A stretch of DNA of 40,018 nt. It comes from Mycobacterium kyogaense. Its GTDB lineage: Bacteria > Actinomycetota > Actinomycetes > Mycobacteriales > Mycobacteriaceae. The position numbers and the translations under genes were made by a program. Every line of letters starts with the position of its first letter. Positions within the stretch are counted from its first letter, which is position 1. The stretch is taken from contig NZ_QJUA01000046.1 in NCBI RefSeq assembly GCF_003254575.1, forward strand, positions 1-40,018, in the 5' to 3' direction. The notes below the pieces were generated by a model. The model had not been told where the DNA came from. It did not search any database and saw only the letters and a list, made by a program, of their open reading frames with translations. Shown one piece after another: positions 29,406 to 37,356 of this stretch.

Positions 29406-30079
29406 AGCACGATCGCGGTCAGCGTGATGCCGCTTCGCACCGCCCACCGACCGTTCAGAGCCGTCAGCGGCGGACCGGACAGCGCCTCGGGGTCGATCAG
29501 GATCTCGGAGGTGAACGTGCCGGCCTGACCCGATCCGTCGACGTCGAAGGTGATGTGGGCATCCTCGAACCCGAGCCACCGCCGCGTCAGCGGGAACCAC
29601 GCCTTGTAGGTGGCTTCCTTGGCGCAGAACAGCACTCGATCCCAGTGGACGCCGGACGGCAGGGCGCTCAGTTCCGAGCGCTCCGCCGGGATGCTGATCG
29701 CGTCGAGGACACCGTCGGGCAGCACCCCGCTCGGTTCGGCATCGATACCCACCGAGCGGACCCGCTCGCTGCGCCCGACCGCGGCGCCGCGAAATCCCTC
29801 ACAGTGGGTCAGGCTGCCGACGAACCCGTCGGGCCAACGCGGTTCGCCCTTGTCCCCCTTGAGGATCGGGGCAGGTTCTGCGCCGAGTTCGACGAGCGCC
29901 TGGCGCGCGCAGTAACGCGCGCTGATGAATTCGTTGCGGCGTTTGGGCACCGACTTGGCGATCAGCGGCTCCTCTTCGGGCAGCGGCGCCAATTCCCAGG
30001 GATCGGAATACAATTCGGCCGCGGCCAGCCCATCCAGGTCACCGGGGAGCACGCCGGCCAGCAGGGTTGCGGCGATCAT
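29402..30079 (-). CDS. pptT: 4'-phosphopantetheinyl transferase PptT
   Basis: A 225-residue Sfp-type transferase that attaches phosphopantetheine from CoA to carrier proteins for mycolate, siderophore and lipid synthesis. GIDAEP holds the metal-binding Asp, and FCAKEATYKAWF is the (F/W)xxKEAxxK signature. Length matches M. tuberculosis PptT. ATG 30079 overlaps the pptH stop by 4 nt (ATGA), and its own stop overlaps truB, so three genes are translated as a coupled unit. Confidence 0.96.
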   Translation of the reverse strand: MIAATLLAGVLPGDLDGLAAAELYSDPWELAPLPEEEPLIAKSVPKRRNEFISARYCARQALVELGAEPAPILKGDKGEPRWPDGFVGSLTHCEGFRGAAVGRSERVRSVGIDAEPSGVLPDGVLDAISIPAERSELSALPSGVHWDRVLFCAKEATYKAWFPLTRRWLGFEDAHITFDVDGSGQAGTFTSEILIDPEALSGPPLTALNGRWAVRSGITLTAIVL

Positions 30080-31023
30080 GCCCTGTCCCTGATGCGTTGC
30101 TGCATCTTCTCGGCGTGATCCCGCATCTCCTGCGTGATCTGGAAGTGGCCGCCGAACTCGTTGAGATAGCCGGGGCTGTACTGCGGATCGGGTAGGATCT
30201 GGCGCAACCACCGGTAGGGCCGACGGCGCCGCCACTCGCGCGGGTAACCGACCGACACCTCCTCGAAGCGCACCCCGTCGTACCAGGTGGTCCGCGGGAT
30301 GTGCAGGTGACCGTAGACCGAGCACACCGCGTTGTAACGGGTGTGCCAGTCCGCGGTCGCGGTGGTGCCGCACCACATCGCGAACTCAGGATAGAAGAGC
30401 GCGTCGCAAGGGTCGCGCACCATCGGGAAGTGGTTGACCTGCACGGTCTGGTCCATCCAGTCCAGGTCCTCGAGCCGCTTGCGGGTGTAGGCGACCCGCT
30501 CGCGGCACCATGCGTCGCGCGTGGAGTACGGCTCGGCCGAGAGCAGGTACTCGTCGGTCGCCACGACATTGCGGTCCTTGGCGATCGTCAGACCCTCGGC
30601 CTTGGTGCCCGCCCCCTGCGGCAGGAACGAGTAGTCGTAGAGCAGGAACATCGGCACGATCGTCGCCGGGCCACCCTCGTCGGTCCACACCGGGAACGGG
30701 TGCTCGGGGGTGATCACACCCATCTCGTCGCACATGGTGACCAGGTAGTCGTAGCGGGACTTGCCGAAGATCTGCATCGGATCGCGGGTCGTGGTCCACA
30801 ACTCGTGGTTGCCCGGCACCCAGATGACCTTCGCGAACCGCTTGCGCAGCAGGTCCAGCGCCCACCGGATCTCGTCGGTGCGCTCGGCCACGTCGCCGGC
30901 GACGATCAGCCAGTCATCAGGCGACGCGGGGTGCAGCGACTCGGTGACCGGCTTGTTCCCGGTGTGCCCGGTGTGAAGATCGCTGACCGCCCACAGCGTC
31001 GGGCGGCGATCCTCGGAGTTCAC
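30076..31023 (-). CDS. pptH: phosphopantetheinyl hydrolase (metallophosphoesterase) PptH
   Basis: A 315-residue calcineurin-type metallophosphoesterase. Metal-binding motifs in order: SDLHTGH, GDVAE, GNHELW, VNHFP and GHLHIP. It corresponds to M. tuberculosis Rv2795c (PptH), which removes phosphopantetheine from carrier proteins and so opposes PptT, the next gene. The 4-nt overlap keeps both at matched levels. Start GTG 31023 is preceded by TAGGCT at 8 nt, so it may be leaderless; a KstR-type box lies 48 nt upstream. Confidence 0.94.
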   Translation of the reverse strand: MNSEDRRPTLWAVSDLHTGHTGNKPVTESLHPASPDDWLIVAGDVAERTDEIRWALDLLRKRFAKVIWVPGNHELWTTTRDPMQIFGKSRYDYLVTMCDEMGVITPEHPFPVWTDEGGPATIVPMFLLYDYSFLPQGAGTKAEGLTIAKDRNVVATDEYLLSAEPYSTRDAWCRERVAYTRKRLEDLDWMDQTVQVNHFPMVRDPCDALFYPEFAMWCGTTATADWHTRYNAVCSVYGHLHIPRTTWYDGVRFEEVSVGYPREWRRRRPYRWLRQILPDPQYSPGYLNEFGGHFQITQEMRDHAEKMQQRIRDRA

Positions 31024-31031
31024 AACCTGTC

Positions 31032-31037
31032 AGCCTA
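31032..31037 (-). promoter_or_regulatory. pptH -10 element (TAGGCT)
   Basis: TAGGCT on the minus strand ends 8 nt before GTG 31023; consistent with a leaderless pptH-pptT-truB message. Confidence 0.4.
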
Positions 31038-31070
31038 CTGGTGCCCCGCACACCCCCGCCGCCCGGCAAC

Positions 31071-31084
31071 TAGAACAGGTTCTA
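31071..31084. promoter_or_regulatory. KstR-type operator TAGAACAGGTTCTA
   Basis: A perfect inverted repeat (TAGAAC-AG-GTTCTA) that matches every fixed position of the KstR consensus TNNAACNNGTTNNA. KstR represses sterol-catabolism genes in mycobacteria. The box lies between pptH (start 31023, leftward) and the secreted-protein gene (start 31162, rightward); either could be controlled. Confidence 0.65.
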
Positions 31085-31097
31085 AGGTCTTGCCGTG

Positions 31098-31114
31098 CGG
31101 CCGGTCACCGGCCG
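31098..31114. promoter_or_regulatory. 17-bp palindrome CGGCCGG-TCA-CCGGCCG
   Basis: Perfect 7-bp arms with a 3-nt centre, ending 1 nt before the TACACT -10. It occupies the spacer between -35 and -10, so a bound protein could block the rightward promoter. High GC content raises the chance background. Confidence 0.4.
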
Positions 31115-31115
31115 T

Positions 31116-31121
31116 TACACT
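31116..31121 (+). promoter_or_regulatory. -10 element TACACT
   Basis: TACACT fits TANNNT and would give a leader of about 34 nt that includes the GAGGGG ribosome binding site (31152-31157) of the gene starting at 31162. Confidence 0.4.
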
Positions 31122-31161
31122 CCGGGCAGGGACGGGGCCGAATCAGGATTTGAGGGGTGCG

Positions 31162-31734
31162 ATGCTCGCGAAGGCGCGACTGCTGTCGGCACTGTGTGCT
31201 CTCGTCGCCGCTGTGGTGGTGGTGTCCCAGGTGCAACCGGACCCGGCGGCCGGTCCGGACGCAGTCCAGCTGAGATCCACCGACATTCCGATGACCACGA
31301 TCAAGTCGCCGGTGATCGCGACCGTGGACCCCGACCCGTTCGATCCGTGCCGGGACATCCCGCTCGACGTCGTCCAGCGCATCGGGCTGGCCTACACCCC
31401 GCCCGCCCCCGAGGACGCTCTGCGCTGCCACTACGACGCCGGCAACTATCAGATGGCTGTCGAGGCGTTCGTGTGGCGCACCTACGAGCAGACGCTGCCC
31501 CCCGACGCGGTCGAGCTCGACATCGACGGCCACCGCGCGGCGCAGTACTGGATCATGAAGCCCACCGACTGGAACAACCGGTGGTGGATCACCTGCATGA
31601 TCGCGTTCAAGACCAGCTACGGCGTGATCCAGCAGTCGCTGTTCTATTCACCGATCTACTCCGAGCCGGACCCGGACTGTATGCAGACCAACCTGCAGCG
31701 GGCCCACGAGCTGGCACCGTTCTACACGTTCTGA
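31162..31734 (+). CDS. secreted DUF3558-like protein
   Basis: A 190-residue protein with an N-terminal hydrophobic signal (LLSALCALVAAVVVVSQV). The mature part has four cysteines (DPCRDI, LRCHYD, ITCMIAF, PDCMQT) in the pattern of secreted mycobacterial DUF3558 proteins, which probably form two disulfides. There is no lipobox cysteine after the signal, so it is anchored by an uncleaved helix or secreted. It corresponds in position to M. tuberculosis Rv2799, next to the CocE-like hydrolase. Function unknown. GAGGGG precedes ATG 31162. A KstR-type box and a palindrome lie upstream. Confidence 0.82.
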   Translation: MLAKARLLSALCALVAAVVVVSQVQPDPAAGPDAVQLRSTDIPMTTIKSPVIATVDPDPFDPCRDIPLDVVQRIGLAYTPPAPEDALRCHYDAGNYQMAVEAFVWRTYEQTLPPDAVELDIDGHRAAQYWIMKPTDWNNRWWITCMIAFKTSYGVIQQSLFYSPIYSEPDPDCMQTNLQRAHELAPFYTF

Positions 31735-31743
31735 CGCGGTCCG

Positions 31744-31749
31744 TAGCCT
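31744..31749 (+). promoter_or_regulatory. -10 element TAGCCT before CocE-like gene
   Basis: TAGCCT ends 7 nt before GTG 31757 and lies 9 nt after the upstream stop, so the hydrolase may have a leaderless message of its own besides read-through. Confidence 0.35.
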
Positions 31750-31756
31750 GGCGCAG

Positions 31757-33394
31757 GTGAGTGCCAAGCAAGCCGTGACGAGCAGGCTGGCCAGCCTGCT
31801 CCATCTCCCGCCGCCGAGCACCGAGGTCGACGTCGAGCGCAGCCTGCCGGTGCCGATGCGCGACGGGATCGACCTGGTCGCCGACCACTACGCACCGCGC
31901 AGCGGAACCCCCGCGGGAACCCTGCTGGTGCGCGGCCCCTACGGCCGGGCCTGGCCGTTCGCGGCGCTGTACGCGCAGGTGTACGCCGCACGCGGCTACC
32001 ACGTGCTGCTGCAGAGCGTGCGCGGCACCTTCGGCTCAGGTGGTGCGTTCGATCCATTCGTCCACGAGGTCGACGACGGTGCCGACACCGTCGCGTGGCT
32101 GCGTGAGCAGCCGTGGTTCACCGGCACGTTCGGCACGATCGGACTGTCCTATCTCGGCTGGACACAGTGGGCGCTGCTGGCCGATCCGCCACCCGAACTG
32201 AAGGCCGCGGTCATCACTGTGGGCCCCCACGACGTCACCGGGCCGCGCTGGGGCACCGGCTCGTTCGCGCTCAACGACTTCCTCGGGTGGAGCGATCTGG
32301 TCGGCCGTCAGGAGGACGGGCACCGGGTGCGGCAGCTCCTGCGGCAGGCCCGCGCGCAGCGGCATGTCACCGCCGCATCGCTGGGTGTGCCGCTCGGCGA
32401 GTCCAGCCGGGCGTTGCTCGGTGACGGGGCGAGATGGTTCGAATCCTGGCTCGATCACCCCGACAGCGCGGACCCGTTCTGGACGGGCCTGCACCTCGGC
32501 GACGCCCTGGAGCGCACCGATGTCCCGGTGCTGCTGTTCAGCGGCTGGCAGGACCTGTTCCTCGAGCAGACGCTCGAGCAGTACCGCCGACTGCATGCCC
32601 GAGGGGTGACGACGGGCCTGACCGTGGGCCCGTGGACCCACTCGCACATGATGACGAGCGCGGCACCGACCGCACTGCGCGAATCGCTGGACTGGCTCGG
32701 CGCCCACCTCGGCGCCGATCCCGATGGCGCCCCACTGCGGCGCGCTTCACCGGTGCGCATCCATGTCGGCGGCGCCGGGGAGGGGTCCGGCTGGTACGAC
32801 CTGCCGGACTGGCCGCCCGCGTCGACCGAGCAGGTGTTCCATCTGCAGCCGTCGCGTCGTCTCGGCGCAGAGCAACCGGCACCGGCCGGGGAGGCCACCT
32901 TCGTCTACGACCCCTCCGACCCCACCCCGACCATCGGCGGTCGGCTGCTCTCCCCCGCCGCCGGCTACCGCGACGACACCGCACTCGCCCGTCGCGCCGA
33001 CGTGCTGACCTTCACCAGCGCACCCCTGGCAGCCGATCTCCGGGTGATCGGCGAGCCGTTCGTGGAGCTGGCGCACCGATGCGCGAACCCGTACAACGAC
33101 CTGTTCGTCCGCCTCAGTGAGGTCGACGCACAGGGTCGTTCACGCAATGTCAGCGACGGATACCTCGCATCAGTGCCCGATGCGGACAGTGTGCGGATCG
33201 ATCTCGACGCGATGGCCCGCGTCTTCCCCGCCGGATCCCGAATTCGGGTCCTGATCGCCGGCGGATCGCACCCCCGGTTCGTCCGCAACCTGGGTTCGGG
33301 CGAAACGCTCTCCACAGCAACGACATTGACGACAGCCAGGCACACGGTGACGCTGGACGGCCGGTCCCGGCTGGTGCTGCCGTCAGCCGACTGA
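31757..33394 (+). CDS. CocE/NonD-family hydrolase
   Basis: A 545-residue alpha/beta hydrolase of the X-Pro dipeptidyl-peptidase (S15)/cocaine esterase type. VPMRDGIDLVADHYAP opens the fold, QSVRGTFGSGG is the family motif, and GLSYLGW holds the nucleophilic Ser. An Asp/His-containing region follows (GPWTHSHM supplies the likely catalytic His), and a C-terminal jelly-roll domain starts near residue 340. It corresponds to M. tuberculosis Rv2800. The substrate is unknown; esters or amides are likely. Its end overlaps the convergent DUF1802 gene by 12 nt. Confidence 0.9.
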   Translation: MSAKQAVTSRLASLLHLPPPSTEVDVERSLPVPMRDGIDLVADHYAPRSGTPAGTLLVRGPYGRAWPFAALYAQVYAARGYHVLLQSVRGTFGSGGAFDPFVHEVDDGADTVAWLREQPWFTGTFGTIGLSYLGWTQWALLADPPPELKAAVITVGPHDVTGPRWGTGSFALNDFLGWSDLVGRQEDGHRVRQLLRQARAQRHVTAASLGVPLGESSRALLGDGARWFESWLDHPDSADPFWTGLHLGDALERTDVPVLLFSGWQDLFLEQTLEQYRRLHARGVTTGLTVGPWTHSHMMTSAAPTALRESLDWLGAHLGADPDGAPLRRASPVRIHVGGAGEGSGWYDLPDWPPASTEQVFHLQPSRRLGAEQPAPAGEATFVYDPSDPTPTIGGRLLSPAAGYRDDTALARRADVLTFTSAPLAADLRVIGEPFVELAHRCANPYNDLFVRLSEVDAQGRSRNVSDGYLASVPDADSVRIDLDAMARVFPAGSRIRVLIAGGSHPRFVRNLGSGETLSTATTLTTARHTVTLDGRSRLVLPSAD

Positions 33395-33943
33395 GCGGCG
33401 CACGCGCGCGGCGATCTCACGCAGCGTCGCGTCGTCGTGCACGGGCGGACCCCACCGGGGCGTGATCGGCAGGTTCACCCAGCTGGTGCATCCGCGGTAG
33501 TCGGGGGTGCGCGGCAGCGTCACAGGTTCGGCCAGTGCCGCGGCGGACACGACGAGCACGGTCAGCCGATGCCGGGGGCGGAAGTCCAGCCGATCTTCGC
33601 GTACCGAGTTCGCGGTCCAGATGTGTTGGTCGGCAATGTCGTCGAGCTCGTCAGGGCGGTTGACCTCGATCGTGTCGATCACGCGGGCCCCGGCACGCAC
33701 CACGATCTCGTCGTCGGTGCTGTCCGCCGCCGCGGGCCCGAGCACATCGCGGTGTTCGGGTCTCACGCGTTCGGTGTGGCTGTGCGCCACCGTGGGGAAC
33801 AACAGGAAACGCGGCGCAGCCACCTCGAAGCGCTTTTCGTGGATCCCTCCTTTACGCAGCAGCACCGTCTGCTTGCCGTCGAGCAGCGCATGCACCGCCG
33901 CGCTCCACTCCTTGAGCCCGGGGCTGATCAGCGTCGCGGTCAC
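33383..33943 (-). CDS. DUF1802 family protein
   Basis: A 186-residue protein with the DUF1802 pattern: LKEWSAAVHALLDGKQTVLLRKGGIHEKRFEV (split) near the start, FLLFPTVAHSHTERVRPEH, and PRHRLTVLVVSAA later. Many relatives lie next to restriction or DNA-related genes, but function is unknown. Start GTG 33943 forms a GTGA overlap with the DUF2277 stop; the open frame to 34204 lies over that gene. Confidence 0.85.
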   Translation of the reverse strand: MTATLISPGLKEWSAAVHALLDGKQTVLLRKGGIHEKRFEVAAPRFLLFPTVAHSHTERVRPEHRDVLGPAAADSTDDEIVVRAGARVIDTIEVNRPDELDDIADQHIWTANSVREDRLDFRPRHRLTVLVVSAAALAEPVTLPRTPDYRGCTSWVNLPITPRWGPPVHDDATLREIAARVRRSVG

Positions 33944-34206
33944 GATCGGGCGAGGCGAGCCTGCACCTCGGGACGACGAAGGGGCGGAACGGTTTTGGGA
34001 GGTTGTCTGCGCGGCTGCAACCCGGCGAGCAGGCGCCGGGTTGTCGCGGTCACCTCGGCCACCGCGGCCTCGAACGCGTCGACATTCGCCCCGGACGGTC
34101 GGGTGATACCGCTGACCTTGCGGACGTACTGACGCGCGGCGGCCTCGACCTCCTCGTCGGTCGCCGCCGGTTCCAGACCACGCAATTCGGTGATGTTTCG
34201 GCACAT
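33940..34206 (-). CDS. DUF2277 family protein
   Basis: An 88-residue protein beginning MCRNITELRGLEPAATDEEV, the signature of DUF2277. One helical region follows (VEAAARQYVRKVSGI), then a basic tail. Function unknown. ATG 34206 is preferred to GTG 34215 because MCRNI is the usual family start and the GTG lies within the predicted TATCGT -10. It is translationally coupled to the DUF1802 gene. Confidence 0.86.
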   Translation of the reverse strand: MCRNITELRGLEPAATDEEVEAAARQYVRKVSGITRPSGANVDAFEAAVAEVTATTRRLLAGLQPRRQPPKTVPPLRRPEVQARLARS

Positions 34207-34213
34207 GACCTCC

Positions 34214-34219
34214 ACGATA
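34214..34219 (-). promoter_or_regulatory. DUF2277 -10 element (TATCGT), leaderless
   Basis: TATCGT on the minus strand ends 7 nt before ATG 34206. The divergent echA16 -10 (34240-34245) lies back to back with it. Confidence 0.4.
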
Positions 34220-34239
34220 GGCGCGGGCGGGTGCCCCGA

Positions 34240-34245
34240 TACGGT
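34240..34245 (+). promoter_or_regulatory. echA16 -10 element (TACGGT), leaderless
   Basis: TACGGT ends 6 nt before ATG 34252, with no ribosome binding site between. Confidence 0.45.
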
Positions 34246-34251
34246 GAGCGA

Positions 34252-35013
34252 ATGACCAACGCCTCCGACGTCCTGCTCATCGACACGCGCGATCGGATTC
34301 GCACGCTGACGCTGAACCGACCCGATGCGCGCAACGCGCTGTCCGCGGCGCTGCGCAGCCAGTTCTACAGCGCGCTGCGCGAGGCGGAGAACGACGACGC
34401 CGTCGACGTCGTCATCATCACCGGTGCCGACCCGGTGTTCTGCGCCGGACTGGACCTCAAGGAACTCGGCGACACCACAGAGCTACCGGACATCTCCCCC
34501 AAGTGGCCGCCGATGTCGAAGCCGGTGATCGGTGCGATCAACGGCGCGGCGGTCACCGGTGGGCTCGAAATCGCCTTGTACTGCGACATTCTGATCGCGT
34601 CGGAGCACGCGCGGTTCGCCGACACCCACGCCCGGGTGGGACTTCTGCCGACGTGGGGGCTCTCGGTTCGGCTGCCGCAGAAGGTGGGCGTCGGGATGGC
34701 GCGCCGCATGAGCATGACCGGGGATTATCTGTCGGCGCAGGAGGCGCTGCGCACCGGCCTGGTCACGCAGGTCGTGCCGCACGATCAACTTCTCGACACT
34801 GCGCGTCAGGTCGCGACGTCGATCGTCGGGAACAACCAGAAGGCCGTGCGTGCACTGATGAAGTCCTACCACCTCATCGACGACACACAGACCAGTGGCG
34901 CGCTGTGGCTGGAGGCGGCCTCGGCGCGGGAGTGGATGAAGAGCACCTCCGGCGACGACGTCGCGACGAGCCGCGCCTCGGTGATCGAGCGCGGCCGCAG
35001 CCAGGTGCGCTGA
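34252..35013 (+). CDS. echA16: enoyl-CoA hydratase/isomerase family protein
   Basis: A 253-residue crotonase-family enzyme. The oxyanion-hole segments are FCAGLDLKEL (about residues 64-73) and INGAAVTGGLEIALYCD (about 99-115), and THARVGLLPTWGLSVRLP follows in the usual place. It should act on acyl-CoA thioesters in fatty acid or related catabolism; the exact reaction is not fixed by sequence. Position beside dinF-nrnA-rbfA-infB matches M. tuberculosis EchA16 (Rv2831). The longer upstream frame crosses DUF2277 and is not used. Confidence 0.9.
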   Translation: MTNASDVLLIDTRDRIRTLTLNRPDARNALSAALRSQFYSALREAENDDAVDVVIITGADPVFCAGLDLKELGDTTELPDISPKWPPMSKPVIGAINGAAVTGGLEIALYCDILIASEHARFADTHARVGLLPTWGLSVRLPQKVGVGMARRMSMTGDYLSAQEALRTGLVTQVVPHDQLLDTARQVATSIVGNNQKAVRALMKSYHLIDDTQTSGALWLEAASAREWMKSTSGDDVATSRASVIERGRSQVR

Positions 35014-35016
35014 GAG

Positions 35017-36339
35017 TCAGCCCGGGACGAGCCAGCGACCCGAGAGCGTGCGCCAGCCGACGAACGCCAGCCGCAACACCATGAACGTGCTCAGCCCCGA
35101 CCAGATGCCGAGCAGCCCCCACCCGAACGCGAGCGACAGCCAGATCAGGGGCAAGAACCCCAGCAGTGCGCTGGCCAGCGTCGCCGTCCGCATGAACCGG
35201 GCGTCGCCCGCACCGAGCAGCACGCCGTCGAGAGCGAACACCACCCCGGCGACGGGCAGCTGCGCCACCAGGAACCACCACGGCACGCTGATCTCGTCGA
35301 GCACCGTGCGATCGTCGGTGAACACCCCCGGCAGCACCGAAGCGCCGAGCGCGAACAACGCCGCCAGCACGCAGGCCGCGACGGCAGAGAACACCGTCAC
35401 CCGCCACGCCACCGACTGCGCGTGCCGCAGCCTGCCCGCACCGAGCGCCGCGCCCACGAGCGATTGCGCTGCGATCGCCAACGAATCCAGCACCAGCGCA
35501 AGGAAACTCCACAGCTGCAGGACAACCTGGTGCGCCGCCACGGCCGCGGCACCGAACCGTGCAGCCACCGCACCCGCCGAGATGAAGCACGCCTGGAATG
35601 CCATCGTCCGGATCACCAGGTCGCGACCCATCACCAGCTGGGCGCGCAGTACCGCCGGGTGCGGGCGGATCGGTACCCGCTCGACCCGCAGTGCACGCAG
35701 GAACAGCAGGGCCGCCAGCCACTGGCCGATGACGTTGGCCACCGCCGAACCGGTCAACCCCAGAGCCGGCGCGCCGAACCAGCCGTATACGAGCGTCGGA
35801 CACAGCACCGCCGCGATGGCGAACCCGATCACGACGTAGCGCAGCGGCCGGGCGGTGTCCTGCACCCCGCGCATCCAGCCGTTCCCCGCAGCCGCCACCA
35901 AGATGGCCGGGACCGCCAGACTGGCGATGCGCACCCACGGCAGAGCCGTCGCTGCGATGTCACCGCCGGCCGCCAGTGCCGTGACGAGCGGGACCGCGAA
36001 GATCTGGACCGCGACGACCACCAGCGTGCCGATCGCCGCCGCCAACCACGTCGCCTGCACGCCTTCGGCGACCGCGGCGGCGCGCTCGCCACGGCCGTAG
36101 AAGCGTGCCGCACGAGCGGTGGTGCCGTAGGACAGGAACGTCAGCTGCGAGCTCAACACACCCATGATCAGCGCGCCGATCGCCAGCCCGGCGAGACTCA
36201 GTGCACCGAGGCGTCCGACGACGGCGAGGTCGAAGAGGAGATAGAGAGGTTCGGCGGCGAGCACGCCGAGCGCCGGGAAGGCCAGGGCGGCGATCCGCCG
36301 GCTGGTGGCGGGCGCCAAGGCCCCGTCGGTGTCAGACAA
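35017..36339 (-). CDS. dinF: MATE-family efflux transporter DinF
   Basis: A 440-residue membrane protein with about 12 hydrophobic segments and the MATE layout of two six-helix halves. It begins IAALAFPALGVLAAEPLYLLFDLAVVGRLG (split), typical of the DinF branch. It would export drugs or metabolites using an ion gradient; the substrate is unknown. The start is read as TTG 36339, 6 nt after the nrnA stop, with no clear ribosome binding site, so translation may depend on nrnA. Its stop lies 3 nt from the echA16 stop. Confidence 0.9.
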   Translation of the reverse strand: MSDTDGALAPATSRRIAALAFPALGVLAAEPLYLLFDLAVVGRLGALSLAGLAIGALIMGVLSSQLTFLSYGTTARAARFYGRGERAAAVAEGVQATWLAAAIGTLVVVAVQIFAVPLVTALAAGGDIAATALPWVRIASLAVPAILVAAAGNGWMRGVQDTARPLRYVVIGFAIAAVLCPTLVYGWFGAPALGLTGSAVANVIGQWLAALLFLRALRVERVPIRPHPAVLRAQLVMGRDLVIRTMAFQACFISAGAVAARFGAAAVAAHQVVLQLWSFLALVLDSLAIAAQSLVGAALGAGRLRHAQSVAWRVTVFSAVAACVLAALFALGASVLPGVFTDDRTVLDEISVPWWFLVAQLPVAGVVFALDGVLLGAGDARFMRTATLASALLGFLPLIWLSLAFGWGLLGIWSGLSTFMVLRLAFVGWRTLSGRWLVPG

Positions 36340-36345
36340 GAAAAG

Positions 36346-37356
36346 TCAGCCAAGAACCCTGCGCAGAGCCGTCACGACATCCTCGGCGCTGCCCGTGGCC
36401 GAGAACCCCGCGGCCAACCGGTGCCCACCGCCGCCGAACGTCGCCGCGACCGTCGACACGTCGAGTGCCTTGGAACGCATCGACACCGACCACTGCGCCG
36501 GCCGGATCTCTTTGAACACCGCGGCTACCTCGGCCTGCTGCGTGGTACGCACGATGTCGACGATGCTCTCGACCTCCTCGGGCCGGGCGTCGGTCCACTC
36601 CTGGTGTGACACCACGGCGTAGACGAAGCCGCGACCGTCGCACGCCTGCGTGTCGAGCTGCGCGGTGCCCAGCACACGCGACAACATCGGCAGCCACTCG
36701 AACGGGTGCGTGTCCATCAGCGCCCGGCTGACACCGGCGTTGTCGATGCCGAGGTCGACCAGCCGCGCGGCCAGCCGCAGCGCCCGGGCACTGGCCCAGC
36801 GGAACGATCCGGTATCGGTGGTCAGCCCTGCGTAGATGCAGTGCGCGACGGCCTCGTCGATCGGTTCCCCCCACGCGTCGAGCAGATCGGCGACCAGCAT
36901 CGTCGTCGAATCCGCTGCCGCATCGACGAAGTTCGCCGTACCGAACAGCTGGTTGCTGGCGTGATGGTCGATGACCAGCACCGGGCGGTCGCCGGTCACC
37001 AGGTCGGCCAGCGCGCCGAGTCGGTTGACACTGGGCACGTCGACCGTGACGACCAGGTCGACGTCACGGCGCACGTCCTCGGGCGCCACCAACAGCCGGC
37101 CACCGGGCAGCGTCGCCAGAGAATCGGGAAGGTCCTGCGGCTCGGCGAAGGTGACCTGCACGCTGGTACCGATCCGATCGAGCACCACGGCCAGCGCCAG
37201 ACCCGCGCCCACGGTGTCGGCGTCGGGATGCACATGGCAGAGCACGCTGACCGAGTCGGCGGACGACACCAGGTCTGCGGCGCCTCGGGCGTCGACCCGG
37301 GCACCGGTCATCAAGGCGTCAGCGGTCGTGTCTGTCATGGAGCGTGTCGAAGTCAC
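36346..37356 (-). CDS. nrnA: DHH-family oligoribonuclease / pAp phosphatase
   Basis: A 336-residue DHH/DHHA1 phosphoesterase, the same length as M. tuberculosis Rv2837c, which degrades short RNAs, pAp and cyclic dinucleotides. Motifs: CHVHPDADTVGAG, VTVDVPS, VIDHHASN and C-terminal FGGGGHRLAAGF of the DHHA1 domain. Start GTG 37356 has GAGGA 5 nt upstream; ATG 37338 is an alternative without such a site. The start lies within the end of rbfA (38-nt overlap). Confidence 0.94.
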   Translation of the reverse strand: MTSTRSMTDTTADALMTGARVDARGAADLVSSADSVSVLCHVHPDADTVGAGLALAVVLDRIGTSVQVTFAEPQDLPDSLATLPGGRLLVAPEDVRRDVDLVVTVDVPSVNRLGALADLVTGDRPVLVIDHHASNQLFGTANFVDAAADSTTMLVADLLDAWGEPIDEAVAHCIYAGLTTDTGSFRWASARALRLAARLVDLGIDNAGVSRALMDTHPFEWLPMLSRVLGTAQLDTQACDGRGFVYAVVSHQEWTDARPEEVESIVDIVRTTQQAEVAAVFKEIRPAQWSVSMRSKALDVSTVAATFGGGGHRLAAGFSATGSAEDVVTALRRVLG

